Shown here piece by piece: positions 27,069 to 36,152 of a DNA stretch of 64,000 nt; the first letter of the stretch is position 1, and each line of letters starts with the position of its first letter. Made by a program: the position numbers and the translations under genes. Under the pieces are notes generated by a model. That model was not told where the DNA came from. It ran no database searches and saw only the letters and a list, made by a program, of their open reading frames with translations. This DNA is from an uncultured Acetatifactor sp. GTDB taxonomy: Bacteria; Bacillota; Clostridia; Lachnospirales; Lachnospiraceae. The stretch lies in NCBI GenBank assembly GCA_944384205.1, contig CALWSL010000013.1, forward strand, positions 1 to 64,000, written 5' to 3'.

Positions 27069-28250
27069 TTATTTGTTCTGACCCTGTTCCTCGCGCAGTC
27101 TGGTTACGAAATGCTCCAGTCTGCCGATTGCCACCTTCAAATCATCAAGGGAATAGGCATAGGAAATACGCAGATAGCCTTCTCCGCTGTCACCAAATGC
27201 CGTGCCGGGAACCGCAGCAACCCTCTCTTCCTCAAGGAAACGCGTTGCAAACTCATCGCTGGTCATGCCAAACTCCTTGATACAGGGGAACACATAAAAA
27301 GCGCCGTAAGGCTCAAAGCATTCCAACCCCATTTTTCTAAAGGCATTCATCAGGAATCTTCTGCGCTGATTGTATGCAGTACGCATCTCTGCCACATCGT
27401 TATCACCGTTTTTCAGCGCTTCCACTGCGGCATACTGGCTGGTGGTAGGTGCACACATAATTGCAAACTGATGAATTTTGGTCATCTGCTCAATGATTGC
27501 ATGAGGTCCGCAGGCATAACCCAGACGCCATCCCGTCATTGCGTAAGCCTTGGAAAAACCGTTGATTAAAATGGTTCTCTCCTGCATTCCGGGCAGACTG
27601 GCAATGGATACATGTTCGTCCTTGTAGGTAAGCTCGGAGTAAATTTCATCAGATATGACAAAGATGTCATGTTTTAAAATCACCTCTGCGATTGCCTCCA
27701 AATCCTTCCGCTCCATAATGGCGCCGGTGGGATTGTTGGGGAAAGGCAGGATAAGCACTTTGGTTTTCTCCGTGATTGCATCCTCTAATTCCTGTGCGGT
27801 CAGACGAAATTCATTCTCCGCCTTCAGGTTAATAATAACAGGCTTTGCCCCTGCCAGAATTGCGCAAGGCTCATAGGATACATAGCTGGGCTGGGGAATC
27901 AGCACTTCATCTCCGGGATTAATCATGGCGCGCAGACCAATATCAATGGCCTCCGAACCGCCTACCGTTATCAGTACTTCCTTGTTGTAATCGTACTGGA
28001 TGCCCTGTCTTCTCTTTAAGTAATTGCAAATCTCTATTTTCAGTTCTTTCAGCCCGGAGTTAGAAGTATAGAAGGTTCTGCCTTTTTCCAGGGAGTAAAT
28101 GCCCTCGTCCCTGATATGCCAGGGAGTATCAAAATCCGGCTCGCCTACGCCGAGGGAAATGGCATCCTTCATTTCGCTTACAATATCAAAAAATTTACGG
28201 ATTCCCGACGGTTTCAGTTCTACTACTTTATCTGCTAATGGGTTTCTCAT
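27069..28250 (-). CDS. class I/II pyridoxal phosphate aminotransferase
   Basis: A 393-residue aspartate/aromatic-type aminotransferase. The PLP lysine lies in LINGFSKAYAMTGWRLGY; other family marks are PFPNNPTGA (pyridine ring Asn), VISDEIYSELTY (Asp to the ring nitrogen), and the C-terminal substrate Arg in YLRISYA. Substrate cannot be fixed. The coupled Lrp gene (four-base overlap) suggests feedback by an amino acid, probably acting on this gene. Confidence 0.9.
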   Translation of the reverse strand: MRNPLADKVVELKPSGIRKFFDIVSEMKDAISLGVGEPDFDTPWHIRDEGIYSLEKGRTFYTSNSGLKELKIEICNYLKRRQGIQYDYNKEVLITVGGSEAIDIGLRAMINPGDEVLIPQPSYVSYEPCAILAGAKPVIINLKAENEFRLTAQELEDAITEKTKVLILPFPNNPTGAIMERKDLEAIAEVILKHDIFVISDEIYSELTYKDEHVSIASLPGMQERTILINGFSKAYAMTGWRLGYACGPHAIIEQMTKIHQFAIMCAPTTSQYAAVEALKNGDNDVAEMRTAYNQRRRFLMNAFRKMGLECFEPYGAFYVFPCIKEFGMTSDEFATRFLEEERVAAVPGTAFGDSGEGYLRISYAYSLDDLKVAIGRLEHFVTRLREEQGQNK

Positions 28251-28729
28251 GGAGTAATCATCTCTCTTTCATCTTCTTTTTTCTGTCCGAATACAGTACC
28301 GTGGTCTTTATACTTTTTCAGGATAAAGTGGGTTGCTGTGCTAAGTACGCTGTCCAGGGTTGACAATTTATCTGATACAAAGGAGGATACCTCTCTCAGA
28401 GTCTTTCCCTCCAGAATCACCATCAGGTCATAGCCTCCGGACATCAGATATACACTGCGAACCTCAGGATATTTGTAAATGCGATCTGCAATATTGTCGA
28501 AGCCCTCGCCACGCTGGGGAGTTACACGAACCTCAATCAGTGCGCTTACCTTATCAATCGAGGTTTTTTCCCAGTTAATCAGGGTGTGATATCCGCAGAT
28601 AATACCCTCTGCCTCCATCGCCGCCATCTCATTTACAACATCAATCTCCTCTACTCCAAGGATTACCGCCAGCTCCTTTAAATCAATACGGCTGTTTTTC
28701 TCAATCACAGCTAATAATTCATCTCTCAT
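28247..28729 (-). CDS. Lrp/AsnC family transcription regulator
   Basis: A 160-residue regulator with an N-terminal winged helix (LLAVIEKNSRIDLKELAVILGV, about 4-60) and a C-terminal RAM ligand-sensing domain (about 70-145; VRSVYLMSGGYDLMVILEG). Such proteins form octamers and respond to amino acids. It directly precedes and overlaps the aminotransferase gene, its likely target. Confidence 0.92.
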   Translation of the reverse strand: MRDELLAVIEKNSRIDLKELAVILGVEEIDVVNEMAAMEAEGIICGYHTLINWEKTSIDKVSALIEVRVTPQRGEGFDNIADRIYKYPEVRSVYLMSGGYDLMVILEGKTLREVSSFVSDKLSTLDSVLSTATHFILKKYKDHGTVFGQKKEDEREMITP

Positions 28730-28749
28730 GATTTCCTACCTCTTTCTTC

Positions 28750-29727
28750 TCATTTATATATTTCATCCTGTTTCGGACGGTCCATATAGCGAACCTCGTC
28801 CTCATTCAAAATAATTCTGTCATTACTGTCAGTAATTTTGCCAACTACCACGGCGGGAATCCCTTCCGCCGCCAGCGCTGCCACAAGTCCCAATCCATCC
28901 CCGCTTGTCATCACAAGGCAGCCGCCGGATTGCAGCTCATAGGGATTCTTTCCCAGACACTCGCAGACCTCCACGGTCTCCTGTCTGATGGGCAGCTTTT
29001 TCAAATCGATTGTCAGTCCAACGCCTGCGCCCTCAGCAAGCTCCCAAAGTGCGGCAAAAATGCCTCCCTCGGATGCGTCGTGCATGGCACACACGCCGGA
29101 CTTCATGGCGGTAGCAGCCTCCGGTATGATAGACAGGAAACGGTCAAAGCCTGCCGCTTCCTCTACCAGATACGCCGGATATCTGCCCGACAGCTTTTCC
29201 CTGTTCCGCTTTGCCAAAAGAGCGGTTCCTTCCAGACCAATCCATTTGCTGACAACAATATCCTGACCCGGCTTCGCGGCTTTCGCCGTGCGGTAATTTT
29301 TTTTATCCGCCTTACCATATCCTGTCACAATGGCAAAGGGTACTGTCACGCCCTTAGAAACCAGCGTCTGTCCTCCCGCTATCTGCATGGACAGCTTCCG
29401 GCAGGCGCTTTCCGCTTCCTTCATCAGCTCCTTAATAACAGGCTCCTCGATGGTTTCCGGAAGCAGTAAGGTCATCATGGCGGCTATCGGAATTGCGCCG
29501 ACGACTGCAATGTTATTGGCACATTTCTGAATCAGACATCCGACAGCCGCCTGTTCCGCGACTGCCGCCTCCTGTACACAGCTTACCATAACTTCGGCAT
29601 CCGTCAGCGCAAAAATGGCGCAGTCTTCCCCTATTCCTGCGCCACTTAAAACTTCATCCCTTTTTGTATGAATTTGTCTCAATACAGAGCGTTTCAAAAC
29701 GCTTTCCGATACCTTGCCAAGCTTCAT
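28750..29727 (-). CDS. AIR synthase-related (PurM/HypE-like) protein
   Basis: A 325-residue ATP-binding protein of the PurM/ThiL/SelD/HypE superfamily. The N-terminal GxGEDCAIF line (about 28-37), a Gly-rich phosphate region, and the C-terminal DASEGGIFAALWELAEGAGVG motif are visible. No hydrogenase genes are nearby and the HypE C-terminal Cys is absent, so HypE function is unlikely. Conserved linkage to Lrp and aminotransferase genes suggests amino-acid-linked ATP-dependent chemistry; the reaction is unknown. Confidence 0.82.
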   Translation of the reverse strand: MKLGKVSESVLKRSVLRQIHTKRDEVLSGAGIGEDCAIFALTDAEVMVSCVQEAAVAEQAAVGCLIQKCANNIAVVGAIPIAAMMTLLLPETIEEPVIKELMKEAESACRKLSMQIAGGQTLVSKGVTVPFAIVTGYGKADKKNYRTAKAAKPGQDIVVSKWIGLEGTALLAKRNREKLSGRYPAYLVEEAAGFDRFLSIIPEAATAMKSGVCAMHDASEGGIFAALWELAEGAGVGLTIDLKKLPIRQETVEVCECLGKNPYELQSGGCLVMTSGDGLGLVAALAAEGIPAVVVGKITDSNDRIILNEDEVRYMDRPKQDEIYK

Positions 29728-29768
29728 ATCCTGTCTCTCCCGGATGCTTTCCTTCCGATACCTGCCGG

Positions 29769-31223
29769 TTATTCAACAGCAGCCTGCTCCTGATTCTGAT
29801 TGGTCAGAAGTGCAATCACATTCTTCACATGATCCACACTGTTCGTACCGATTGCCGCCATAATTTCCTCATAGGCAACGGGGTCGTCGGTTGCGGTTCC
29901 CACCGTGGCGCTTCTCGGCACCATCTTGTAGCTGCTGCTATTGACCTGCGTGCGACTGACCTCTACACCGTTTTCTGTCACGATTTTCCAAAGCCTTGCC
30001 TTGTAACCTATGTGTGCGCTCTCTGTTACAATATAACCAATCGGCTGTGAAGCATCCGCATAAATAGCGTCCGCAGGAGGATTAATAACCTCCAGAACTT
30101 CACTTTCGTAACGTACGCTGCGTCCGGCATCCCTGGTCTCTTTTCCGTAAATATTAAAAGTAATCTGTTTATTTTTCACATATCCTTCTATGTAAATCGG
30201 ATAATCCAGATTGTTTACAAATTTAAAATCCTTTCCGGAGCTTTCTGCTATCGCCGCATCGGCAGACGGATCAACATAGGAAACAATCATGGAATGATTA
30301 TGCCTTTCCGTAACCTCAAGCTCCGCCAAAAGCACGGCATTGTAGAGCGTGGTTGAAACCTGACAAATACCGCCTCCCAGACTGTCCACCACCTTACCAT
30401 TCATGTAAGAGCCTGCCATGTAATAGCCGTTTGCCTGCGTGAAAGGAGCCACCGCCTCATAGGTGGAAAATTCTTCTCCGGGGTACAGCGTGATTCCGTT
30501 AATCAGCTCACAGCCGTTCTGCACATTAGCGCTTCTCGACGAACCTGAAGTTGCGTAAGAAGTGGTGAAGCTTCCTAACACATCCGATACCGCCGCCAGC
30601 TCTTCCGCGCTTCCTTCCGGCTCATCTACCTGGATGTCCAGAGCAATGCTGCACGCCTGATAATCCCACTCTTTTGTCAGATAATTATTGACTACATCAA
30701 TAGATGTCTCAATATCCAGTATATAACCGGTCTGACCCTCCACTATCTGAAAAGCTCCATTTTCTCTTTTCAGGGATACATTTACAGCTTCTCTGTCATA
30801 CTTTGCGCATTTGTTTGTAAGAATATCATTTATTGCCTGTATGTCAAAGGTAAATGCTATCTCAAAAACCTTATTTTCGTGCTCTAAATCCTTTAAAATC
30901 TTGTAGCGTTCAATGACATTGCCGTGCGTGCCCAATTCCATGGCTTCTGTCACAAGCTCGCGGTTCGCCCATGTGATGCCAAGCTCGCCTGCAGTAGTCG
31001 TCACCTCGTTGTCATCAGCCGCCAGCAGCGTAATTTCTACTTCTTTCAGTTCCTCCACATATGCCTCAATCGCTGCTGTCGCTTCTGCTGCCGTCTTGCC
31101 GGACAAATCAATTCCATCCGCATACACGCCTGTCTTAATGGTCTCTTCACCTTTTGCCTGAACGGTCAAACCAAAGGCAAGGGTCAGCACCATTAACAGG
31201 ATTACTGAACATCCTTTTTTCAT
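29769..31223 (-). CDS. VanW family exported protein with G5-like tail
   Basis: A 484-residue secreted or anchored protein. The start is the ATG at 31223, six bases after AGGAGG. It has a signal peptide (MKKGCSVILLMVLTLAFGLTVQAKG), peptidoglycan-binding-4 type repeats (about 30-215), a VanW domain (about 225-360; FSTYEAVAPFTQANGYY, VDSLGGGICQVSTTLYNAVL) and a G5-like beta domain (365-450). VanW proteins act at the cell wall but their chemistry is not settled; here there is no vancomycin-resistance cluster, so no resistance role is inferred. Confidence 0.88.
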   Translation of the reverse strand: MKKGCSVILLMVLTLAFGLTVQAKGEETIKTGVYADGIDLSGKTAAEATAAIEAYVEELKEVEITLLAADDNEVTTTAGELGITWANRELVTEAMELGTHGNVIERYKILKDLEHENKVFEIAFTFDIQAINDILTNKCAKYDREAVNVSLKRENGAFQIVEGQTGYILDIETSIDVVNNYLTKEWDYQACSIALDIQVDEPEGSAEELAAVSDVLGSFTTSYATSGSSRSANVQNGCELINGITLYPGEEFSTYEAVAPFTQANGYYMAGSYMNGKVVDSLGGGICQVSTTLYNAVLLAELEVTERHNHSMIVSYVDPSADAAIAESSGKDFKFVNNLDYPIYIEGYVKNKQITFNIYGKETRDAGRSVRYESEVLEVINPPADAIYADASQPIGYIVTESAHIGYKARLWKIVTENGVEVSRTQVNSSSYKMVPRSATVGTATDDPVAYEEIMAAIGTNSVDHVKNVIALLTNQNQEQAAVE

Positions 31224-31263
31224 AAAACTCCTCCTGAAATCAAACACTCATACCCTGATTGAA

Positions 31264-31371
31264 TTAATAGAAAAAGTATGATAAAGTAGGAAGTACCATA
31301 GCAAGTACAAGCAATATGATAATGACTGCGGATACACGCTGTTTTGTTTTTTTATTGTTCATGTTAAACAT
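31264..31371 (-). CDS. 35-residue single-pass membrane peptide
   Basis: A short ORF missed by length filters: it reads MFNMNNKKTKQRVSAV, then about 18 hydrophobic residues, then SYFFY and a stop. A basic N-terminus and one membrane helix suggest an inserted peptide with the N-terminus inside. AGGAG lies five bases before the ATG. It sits 40 bp upstream of the VanW gene on the same strand. No function is known to me; similar tiny proteins are common in Lachnospiraceae genomes. Confidence 0.6.
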   Translation of the reverse strand: MFNMNNKKTKQRVSAVIIILLVLAMVLPTLSYFFY

Positions 31372-31433
31372 AATAACTCCTATCTGTCTGTCAGCAGACC
31401 AAAAAACAAATTAACTCTGAAAGGATATTATAT

Positions 31434-32042
31434 ATGAATTTAATTGTTTTGGCAAGTTTATTCATCCTGTGTTCGTTTCTCGCAATAGCCATAAGACGCC
31501 AGTCCAAAATAGAAAAAGAAAAGGAGGAATCCTTTTGGGCAAGGGAGCGCAGGGCAAACTCAGTGCGGCGCAAACCGTTGGATAATCTGGCATATATTAC
31601 CGTTCCCATGGAAGAATTTCCAACCGGGCTTTTAAACGAGAATCCCACTGTAAAGGAATGTATTGAAACACTGGAAATTCTGTCCACCCAACCCATCGTA
31701 AATCTGACCGGCTACTCCAATACCGATTTGAAGCTGGAATACGGTGCCGCCAATATTACCGTTCTCATGGAATACGACCAGAATTACACGCTTCTCGTGC
31801 GGACCCTGCAAAAATGGGCGGATATCCTTTTAGAAGAGGGCTATACGGACGAAGCCGTAACCCTGATGGAGTTCGCCGTGAGTACCAGCACAGACGTCAG
31901 CCGTACCTACTATAAGCTGGGAGAAATCTATGCCACCCGCCTTGAAACTGAGCGTGTACAGGATCTTATTAAGACCGCCGAAGGCTTGCATTCCTCCAAC
32001 AAAAAAACTATCGTCCGTACTTTGCAAGAATCTTATCTGTAA
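31434..32042 (+). CDS. membrane-anchored TPR-like protein
   Basis: A 202-residue protein with one N-terminal membrane segment (about 2-19), a highly charged stalk (RRQSKIEKEKEESFWARERR) and a helical C-terminal half resembling tetratricopeptide repeats (LLEEGYTDEAVTLMEFAVS, YYKLGEIYATRLETERVQDLI). It is probably cytoplasmic and serves protein contacts. The function is unknown. Its last 35 bp overlap the convergent exonuclease gene. Confidence 0.72.
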   Translation: MNLIVLASLFILCSFLAIAIRRQSKIEKEKEESFWARERRANSVRRKPLDNLAYITVPMEEFPTGLLNENPTVKECIETLEILSTQPIVNLTGYSNTDLKLEYGAANITVLMEYDQNYTLLVRTLQKWADILLEEGYTDEAVTLMEFAVSTSTDVSRTYYKLGEIYATRLETERVQDLIKTAEGLHSSNKKTIVRTLQESYL

Positions 32043-32709
32043 AACGGCTTGCTTCACTGCGGGTAAGCTTTTCCACATCCCTGTCCCATGTTATTTTATG
32101 TTGGGCAAGCAGACGATATAACCTCTCTTTTTGCGCTTTCGTCGCAGGGGTATCCCTTTTTACTGCAAAATTAAGGGGTGCGGGCTGAAACAGAACCTCC
32201 TCTTCGCTGTAATAAAGCTCTGTCAGCCTCTGATAGAGCGCGCTGGTCGCCTCCGCATCCTCCAGCGCCCGGTGGGCGTGGTGGGGAATCTGATAATATT
32301 CACACAAAAAATCTAAATTTTTGTGCTCCAACCCTGTCAGATATTTCCTTGCAATTTTCAGGGTATCAATGCCTTGCTTTTCAAAAGAACGCCTGTCGTT
32401 TACAGCCGCCTTTTTTAAAAAGGAAAAATCAAACAGAATGCTGTGACCTACAAAGGGCAGCTCTTCCAAAAATGTTTCCAGCCCGGGAAAAATTTCCTCA
32501 ATGTACGGCGCGCCTTTCAGCATTTCGTCCGTGATACCGGTCAGCTCCACAATGCGGCAATCCAACCGGCAGCCGGGATTCACAAAGGTGGAAAAAGTGT
32601 CCACGGTCTGTCCGTCCACCACCTTTATGGCGCCTATCTCTATAATTTTGTCATTCTTTGGATGCAAACCCGTAGTCTCCAAATCAATGCTGATGTATGT
32701 GTTAATCAC
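32008..32709 (-). CDS. DEDDh 3'-5' exonuclease (DnaQ-like)
   Basis: A 233-residue exonuclease related to the DNA polymerase III epsilon and PolC proofreading domains. Exo I (SIDLETTGL, Asp9/Glu11), Exo II (VGHSILFDFSFL) and Exo III (HRALEDAEAT with the DEDDh His) are intact, in about residues 1-175. A C-terminal extension (ATKAQKERLYRLLAQ ... RSEASRFTDKILAKYGR) resembles a small helical domain seen in stand-alone Clostridial homologues. It likely acts in DNA repair or RNA turnover. Confidence 0.88.
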   Translation of the reverse strand: MINTYISIDLETTGLHPKNDKIIEIGAIKVVDGQTVDTFSTFVNPGCRLDCRIVELTGITDEMLKGAPYIEEIFPGLETFLEELPFVGHSILFDFSFLKKAAVNDRRSFEKQGIDTLKIARKYLTGLEHKNLDFLCEYYQIPHHAHRALEDAEATSALYQRLTELYYSEEEVLFQPAPLNFAVKRDTPATKAQKERLYRLLAQHKITWDRDVEKLTRSEASRFTDKILAKYGR

Positions 32710-32740
32710 TGCCTCCGCTCCTGTCTGTAGGGGTATCCAT

Positions 32741-34519
32741 TTAATGTTCCATATCTGTTTCTACTGACTGCGTTGCCGCCTCATAATTTAAAGGGTTGCG
32801 GGATTTGTAGTCAAACAAAATGTAGGTCATACTCCCTGTGTTACTTGTCCTCTTTCCCACTGCTTCAGCAAGCGCCGCGATATCCCATACTGGATAATGA
32901 AAAGGTTCTAAGTGGGTCATTTTGCTGAGCTGTTTCCAATCGTAGCCTGTGTAAGCAGGAAGATATCTGCGCTCTGTCTCTTCCTTTTGATAGAATGCCC
33001 TGATAGCGCCCTTTACCATATCCGCAGATAAATCCGCCGCGAAATCGGGACGGCTCTTTAAATTCTCCCGCAGATACATGTCATAGGTCAACAGCTCTCT
33101 GTACACATCGTAATTGGCTTTGTCATACTCCTCCGCAAATTTCAGCAGTACGTGATAACGGTAAGCTCTGGCGGGGCTGTTTAAAAAAAAGCCCTCCCTC
33201 TCATAAAAGTCTGCCATTGCCTCAAACATGGCAAAGGGTCCGGCAAAGGCTTGCAACAAAAACGCCAATGTGTGAGTATACTGGTTGCTGTTGTAGTAAA
33301 GCTCCACCATTTCCTCTATCCGTTTCAGGCGAAGAACCTCGTCGTAAGATAACCATTTCGTATGAAGCACCTCGTAAGGAGGGCGGCTCAGATAACAGAC
33401 ACCAAATTCTTCCGTCCGCTTCTGCATCTCAGAACCCTTCAGTACCTTCAAAAATCCAAGCTGCAGCTGCTCAGGCTCCATGGCATACACCCTGTCGAAA
33501 GAACGTCCGAAGCTTTCGTAATCTTCAAAGGGCAAGCCTGCAATCAAATCCAAATGCTGATGAATATTGTGTCCCGCCTGAATGGAAGCCACAATCCGTT
33601 CCAGCTTGTCCACACTCATCACACGGTTGATGGCGCCAATGGTCTTTTCATTGGTAGACTGCACGCCAATCTCAAGCTGTGCCAGACCCGGACGGAACTT
33701 CCGCAATAAAGCAATCTCATCCTCCCGCAAAATATCCGCTGAAATTTCAAAATGAAAATTTGTGACACCATTGTCATGTTCATAAATATACTGCCAGATT
33801 GCCATGGCGTGTTCGTGATTGCAGTTGAAGGTTCTGTCCACAAATTTTACCTGCGTTACCTTATTATCAAGGAAAAACTGCAATTCTCTTTTTACGACAC
33901 TAATGTCACGCAGTCTTACCTGCTTGTCAATGGAGGACAGACAATAGCTGCACCGATAAGGGCAACCCCTGCTCGTCTCGTAGTAAATAATTCTGTTGGC
34001 AAAGGGTTCCAAATCCTGATACAGAAACGGCAGGGTACTGATGTCGGTCAGCTCCCGCACAGGCGTATAACCTGTATGGAGGCATAGTCCGGGAATATTC
34101 TGCCATTTGTTTTCCCGTTCTTCTTCCACCCTTACATACGCTTGCAGCAGCTCTTTGAAGGTAGCTTCCCCTTCTCCCACCATAATGCCGCTTAGCTGGG
34201 GATATTCCTGCAAAATCAAATCCGCATCATAACTGACCTCCGGTCCGCCCAGCCAGATATCCGTACCGGGCAGCACCTTTGGCAGCTCCCGAAGCAAATC
34301 CTGTATCAGATTCCAGTTCCAGATATAACAGGAAAACGCAATCACGTCCGGTTTTCTTCTGTAGATATCCGCTAAAATATCCTGCATGTTATGATTAATC
34401 GTATATTCCGCCAGCTCAATATATTTTTGCAATTCCTTCCCCGCATACGCCCGCAGGCTGTAAATAGCGGGATTGGAATGAATATATTTTGCATTCACTG
34501 CTGTCAGTAAAAATTTCAT
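32741..34519 (-). CDS. B12-binding radical SAM protein with DUF4080
   Basis: A 592-residue enzyme with an N-terminal cobalamin-binding Rossmann domain (about 1-140; the family often lacks the strict DxHxxG), a radical SAM domain with the CxxxCxxC cluster in RGCPYRCSYCLSS (about 185-195), and a C-terminal DUF4080 region (about 375-570). The class uses SAM and usually methylcobalamin for methylation or rearrangement. Its substrate is not known. It is next to the exonuclease gene on the same strand (31 bp gap). Confidence 0.88.
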   Translation of the reverse strand: MKFLLTAVNAKYIHSNPAIYSLRAYAGKELQKYIELAEYTINHNMQDILADIYRRKPDVIAFSCYIWNWNLIQDLLRELPKVLPGTDIWLGGPEVSYDADLILQEYPQLSGIMVGEGEATFKELLQAYVRVEEERENKWQNIPGLCLHTGYTPVRELTDISTLPFLYQDLEPFANRIIYYETSRGCPYRCSYCLSSIDKQVRLRDISVVKRELQFFLDNKVTQVKFVDRTFNCNHEHAMAIWQYIYEHDNGVTNFHFEISADILREDEIALLRKFRPGLAQLEIGVQSTNEKTIGAINRVMSVDKLERIVASIQAGHNIHQHLDLIAGLPFEDYESFGRSFDRVYAMEPEQLQLGFLKVLKGSEMQKRTEEFGVCYLSRPPYEVLHTKWLSYDEVLRLKRIEEMVELYYNSNQYTHTLAFLLQAFAGPFAMFEAMADFYEREGFFLNSPARAYRYHVLLKFAEEYDKANYDVYRELLTYDMYLRENLKSRPDFAADLSADMVKGAIRAFYQKEETERRYLPAYTGYDWKQLSKMTHLEPFHYPVWDIAALAEAVGKRTSNTGSMTYILFDYKSRNPLNYEAATQSVETDMEH

Positions 34520-34546
34520 CGTCCTATCTAAGCCTCATTTCATTTC

Positions 34547-35092
34547 CTAAAATTTGTTCAAAACAAGATATAGACAAAATATAATACCAAGTATTCCTAT
34601 CGCTGTTCCTATTGCTGTTGCTATAAAAATTATAGTCTGAGCCAGCATATCCATATCACCAGACGGTTCACTTGTTTGTGAATATATCTCCGAAGGATTT
34701 GATGATTCATTTTTTTGAAAATAAGTCTCCAGGGGTTTCTCCCGCTTAACTGTTGTTTTTCTTTTTATGTTTCTGGCTTCTCTCAATAAGGAAAATGAAT
34801 CTGTGCACTCCATAATTCGCGAGCGAAAAGTTTTCAGCCATTCAATATCTTCTATAGTAACAAGATTATTCTGTGAGGAATTGACTTCATGGACAAGCTG
34901 ATTACGAATCCATCTCATCTTTTTTAATTGATTATAATCTTTTTCCCAACAAGTAACCATCATACGACCTTGACTCTCATTACTCATTTCATCAATATAT
35001 TCTGATATTCCTCTGTCGCTTGATAAAATTTGTTTACATAGTTCATCAAGACTTTTATATGCCTCAATAAAATCCCAATTGATATTATTCAT
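34547..35092 (-). CDS. HEPN-motif protein with C-terminal membrane anchor
   Basis: A 181-residue protein. The start is the ATG at 35092, with GGAGA six bases before; an upstream TTG reading would cover that site. An all-helical N-terminal region contains RNQLVH (Arg63, Asn64, His68), the RX4H signature of HEPN RNases, in RWIRNQLVHEV. A charged Ser/Glu linker follows (about 110-145), then one membrane helix (about 152-178; ATAIGTAIGILGIIFCLYLV). I recall similar Clostridial proteins as DUF6548. A+T content is higher than the neighbours', hinting at transfer. RNase activity is inference from the motif. Confidence 0.7.
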   Translation of the reverse strand: MNNINWDFIEAYKSLDELCKQILSSDRGISEYIDEMSNESQGRMMVTCWEKDYNQLKKMRWIRNQLVHEVNSSQNNLVTIEDIEWLKTFRSRIMECTDSFSLLREARNIKRKTTVKREKPLETYFQKNESSNPSEIYSQTSEPSGDMDMLAQTIIFIATAIGTAIGILGIIFCLYLVLNKF

Positions 35093-35275
35093 ATTTTTCT
35101 CCAAATTCTACAATCCAAGTGAAAACAAACACATACAAGTCTCCCTCAATGCTCACGTCATTCTAAAAAAGGAATATTTAATACGCTTTCTTTAGATTAG
35201 TTTAATACAAGCCGGAAAATGTGGCAACCCTGCATTATCTGAATCCTTAACCTAAACTTTTCCCGATGCCAATAC

Positions 35276-35303
35276 TTCACATTCCACAAAAATATGCTAT
35301 ACT
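35276..35303 (+). promoter_or_regulatory. promoter of the PNPOx-like gene
   Basis: TTCACA (35276-35281) and TATACT (35298-35303) are 16 bp apart, 37 bp before the start at 35340; a GGAGGA ribosome site precedes the ATG. Confidence 0.55.
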
Positions 35304-35339
35304 GAAAAATACCAATATTTATCAGAACGGAGGAACATC

Positions 35340-35801
35340 ATGCTTTACGAAATGCGCAGAAAAGACCGCCAATTAGACAATACAGAAGCAGAAAGGCTTT
35401 TAACAACAGGTGAATATGGCATTTTATCAACCACAGACACAGACGGCTGCCCTTATGGAGTACCCCTCAGCTATGCTTATGCCGACGGTATCATTTATTT
35501 CCATTGCGCCAAGGATGTGGGGTTAAAATCGGAAAATATAAAGCATCAACCCAGGGTCTGCTTTACTGTAGTCGGAAAAACGGAAATTTTACCCGAAAAA
35601 TTCTCTACCAAATATGAGAGTGTCATCGCCTTCGGAACCGCAAAGAAAGCCGATGATAAACTCACCGGCTTGCGTTTGCTACAGGAGAAGTACAGTCCCG
35701 CTTTTCCCGAAAAGGGATTGGAACATGCCAAAAAGGATTTCGATTACGTGGAAGTATATGAAATCACGGTGGAGCATGTAACTGCTAAGGGGCGGAGATG
35801 A
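35340..35801 (+). CDS. pyridoxamine 5'-phosphate oxidase family flavoprotein (NimA-like)
   Basis: A 153-residue split-barrel FMN protein. Family lines are LLTTGEYGILSTTDTDGCPYGVPLSY (about 20-45) and IYFHCAKDVGLKSENIKHQPRVCFTVVG (about 51-78). Such proteins include the 5-nitroimidazole reductases Nim, and others of unknown reductase activity, so resistance is not claimed. The stop abuts the stop of the convergent aldo/keto reductase remnant. Confidence 0.85.
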   Translation: MLYEMRRKDRQLDNTEAERLLTTGEYGILSTTDTDGCPYGVPLSYAYADGIIYFHCAKDVGLKSENIKHQPRVCFTVVGKTEILPEKFSTKYESVIAFGTAKKADDKLTGLRLLQEKYSPAFPEKGLEHAKKDFDYVEVYEITVEHVTAKGRR

Positions 35802-36020
35802 TTATCGAATCATCTCCTTTCTATCCAAATCCGCCTGGGCTTTCTCCAAATCTTCGCGGATATGCAGCTTCTGAGGACACGCAGCTTCGCATTTGCCGCA
35901 TTTTACGCAGTTTTTTGGCTGATGTGCCTCCCCGATTTCGTTCTCCCAGCTCCATTTTACAACATTGTAATTCTCATACATGTGATAGTTGTTCCATGCG
36001 CGAAAAATTCTGACACTCTG
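35802..36020 (-). pseudogene. C-terminal remnant of a 4Fe-4S aldo/keto reductase
   Basis: The minus strand encodes the tail of an iron-sulfur aldo/keto reductase: the line RIFRAWNNYHMYENY, then the cluster motif NCVKCGKCEAACPQKLHIRE, and finally KAQADLDRKEMIR and a stop at 35802-35804. The reading frame is closed upstream by a stop at 36027-36029 and no barrel sequence precedes it; the promoter of the 36153 gene begins there instead. About 300 N-terminal codons are therefore missing. The remaining frame is intact, which points to a fairly recent deletion. Confidence 0.75.
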
Positions 36021-36039
36021 AAAAATTTATTACTTTTTT

Positions 36040-36052
36040 GGACAAATTGTCC
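36040..36052. promoter_or_regulatory. palindromic site upstream of the radical-SAM-like gene
   Basis: GGACAAATTGTCC is a perfect 13-bp palindrome, followed by another TTTGTCC at 36055-36061, about 100 bp before 36153. It shares GGACA/TGTCC half sites with 37987-38008 and 41673-41689. Confidence 0.5.
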
Positions 36053-36152
36053 TATTTGTCCCTTGTAGGAAGGCAGGCAGCTAACTATGATTTATTTTGT
36101 AAGATACAATGTTTACTTCTTCATGTCAGTAATTATGTAAAGGAAGCTTTTT

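Noticed and set aside
29769..31223. VanW as a sign of vancomycin resistance
   Set aside because: No vanHAX, vanRS or vanY gene is present; VanW proteins are common in Clostridia.
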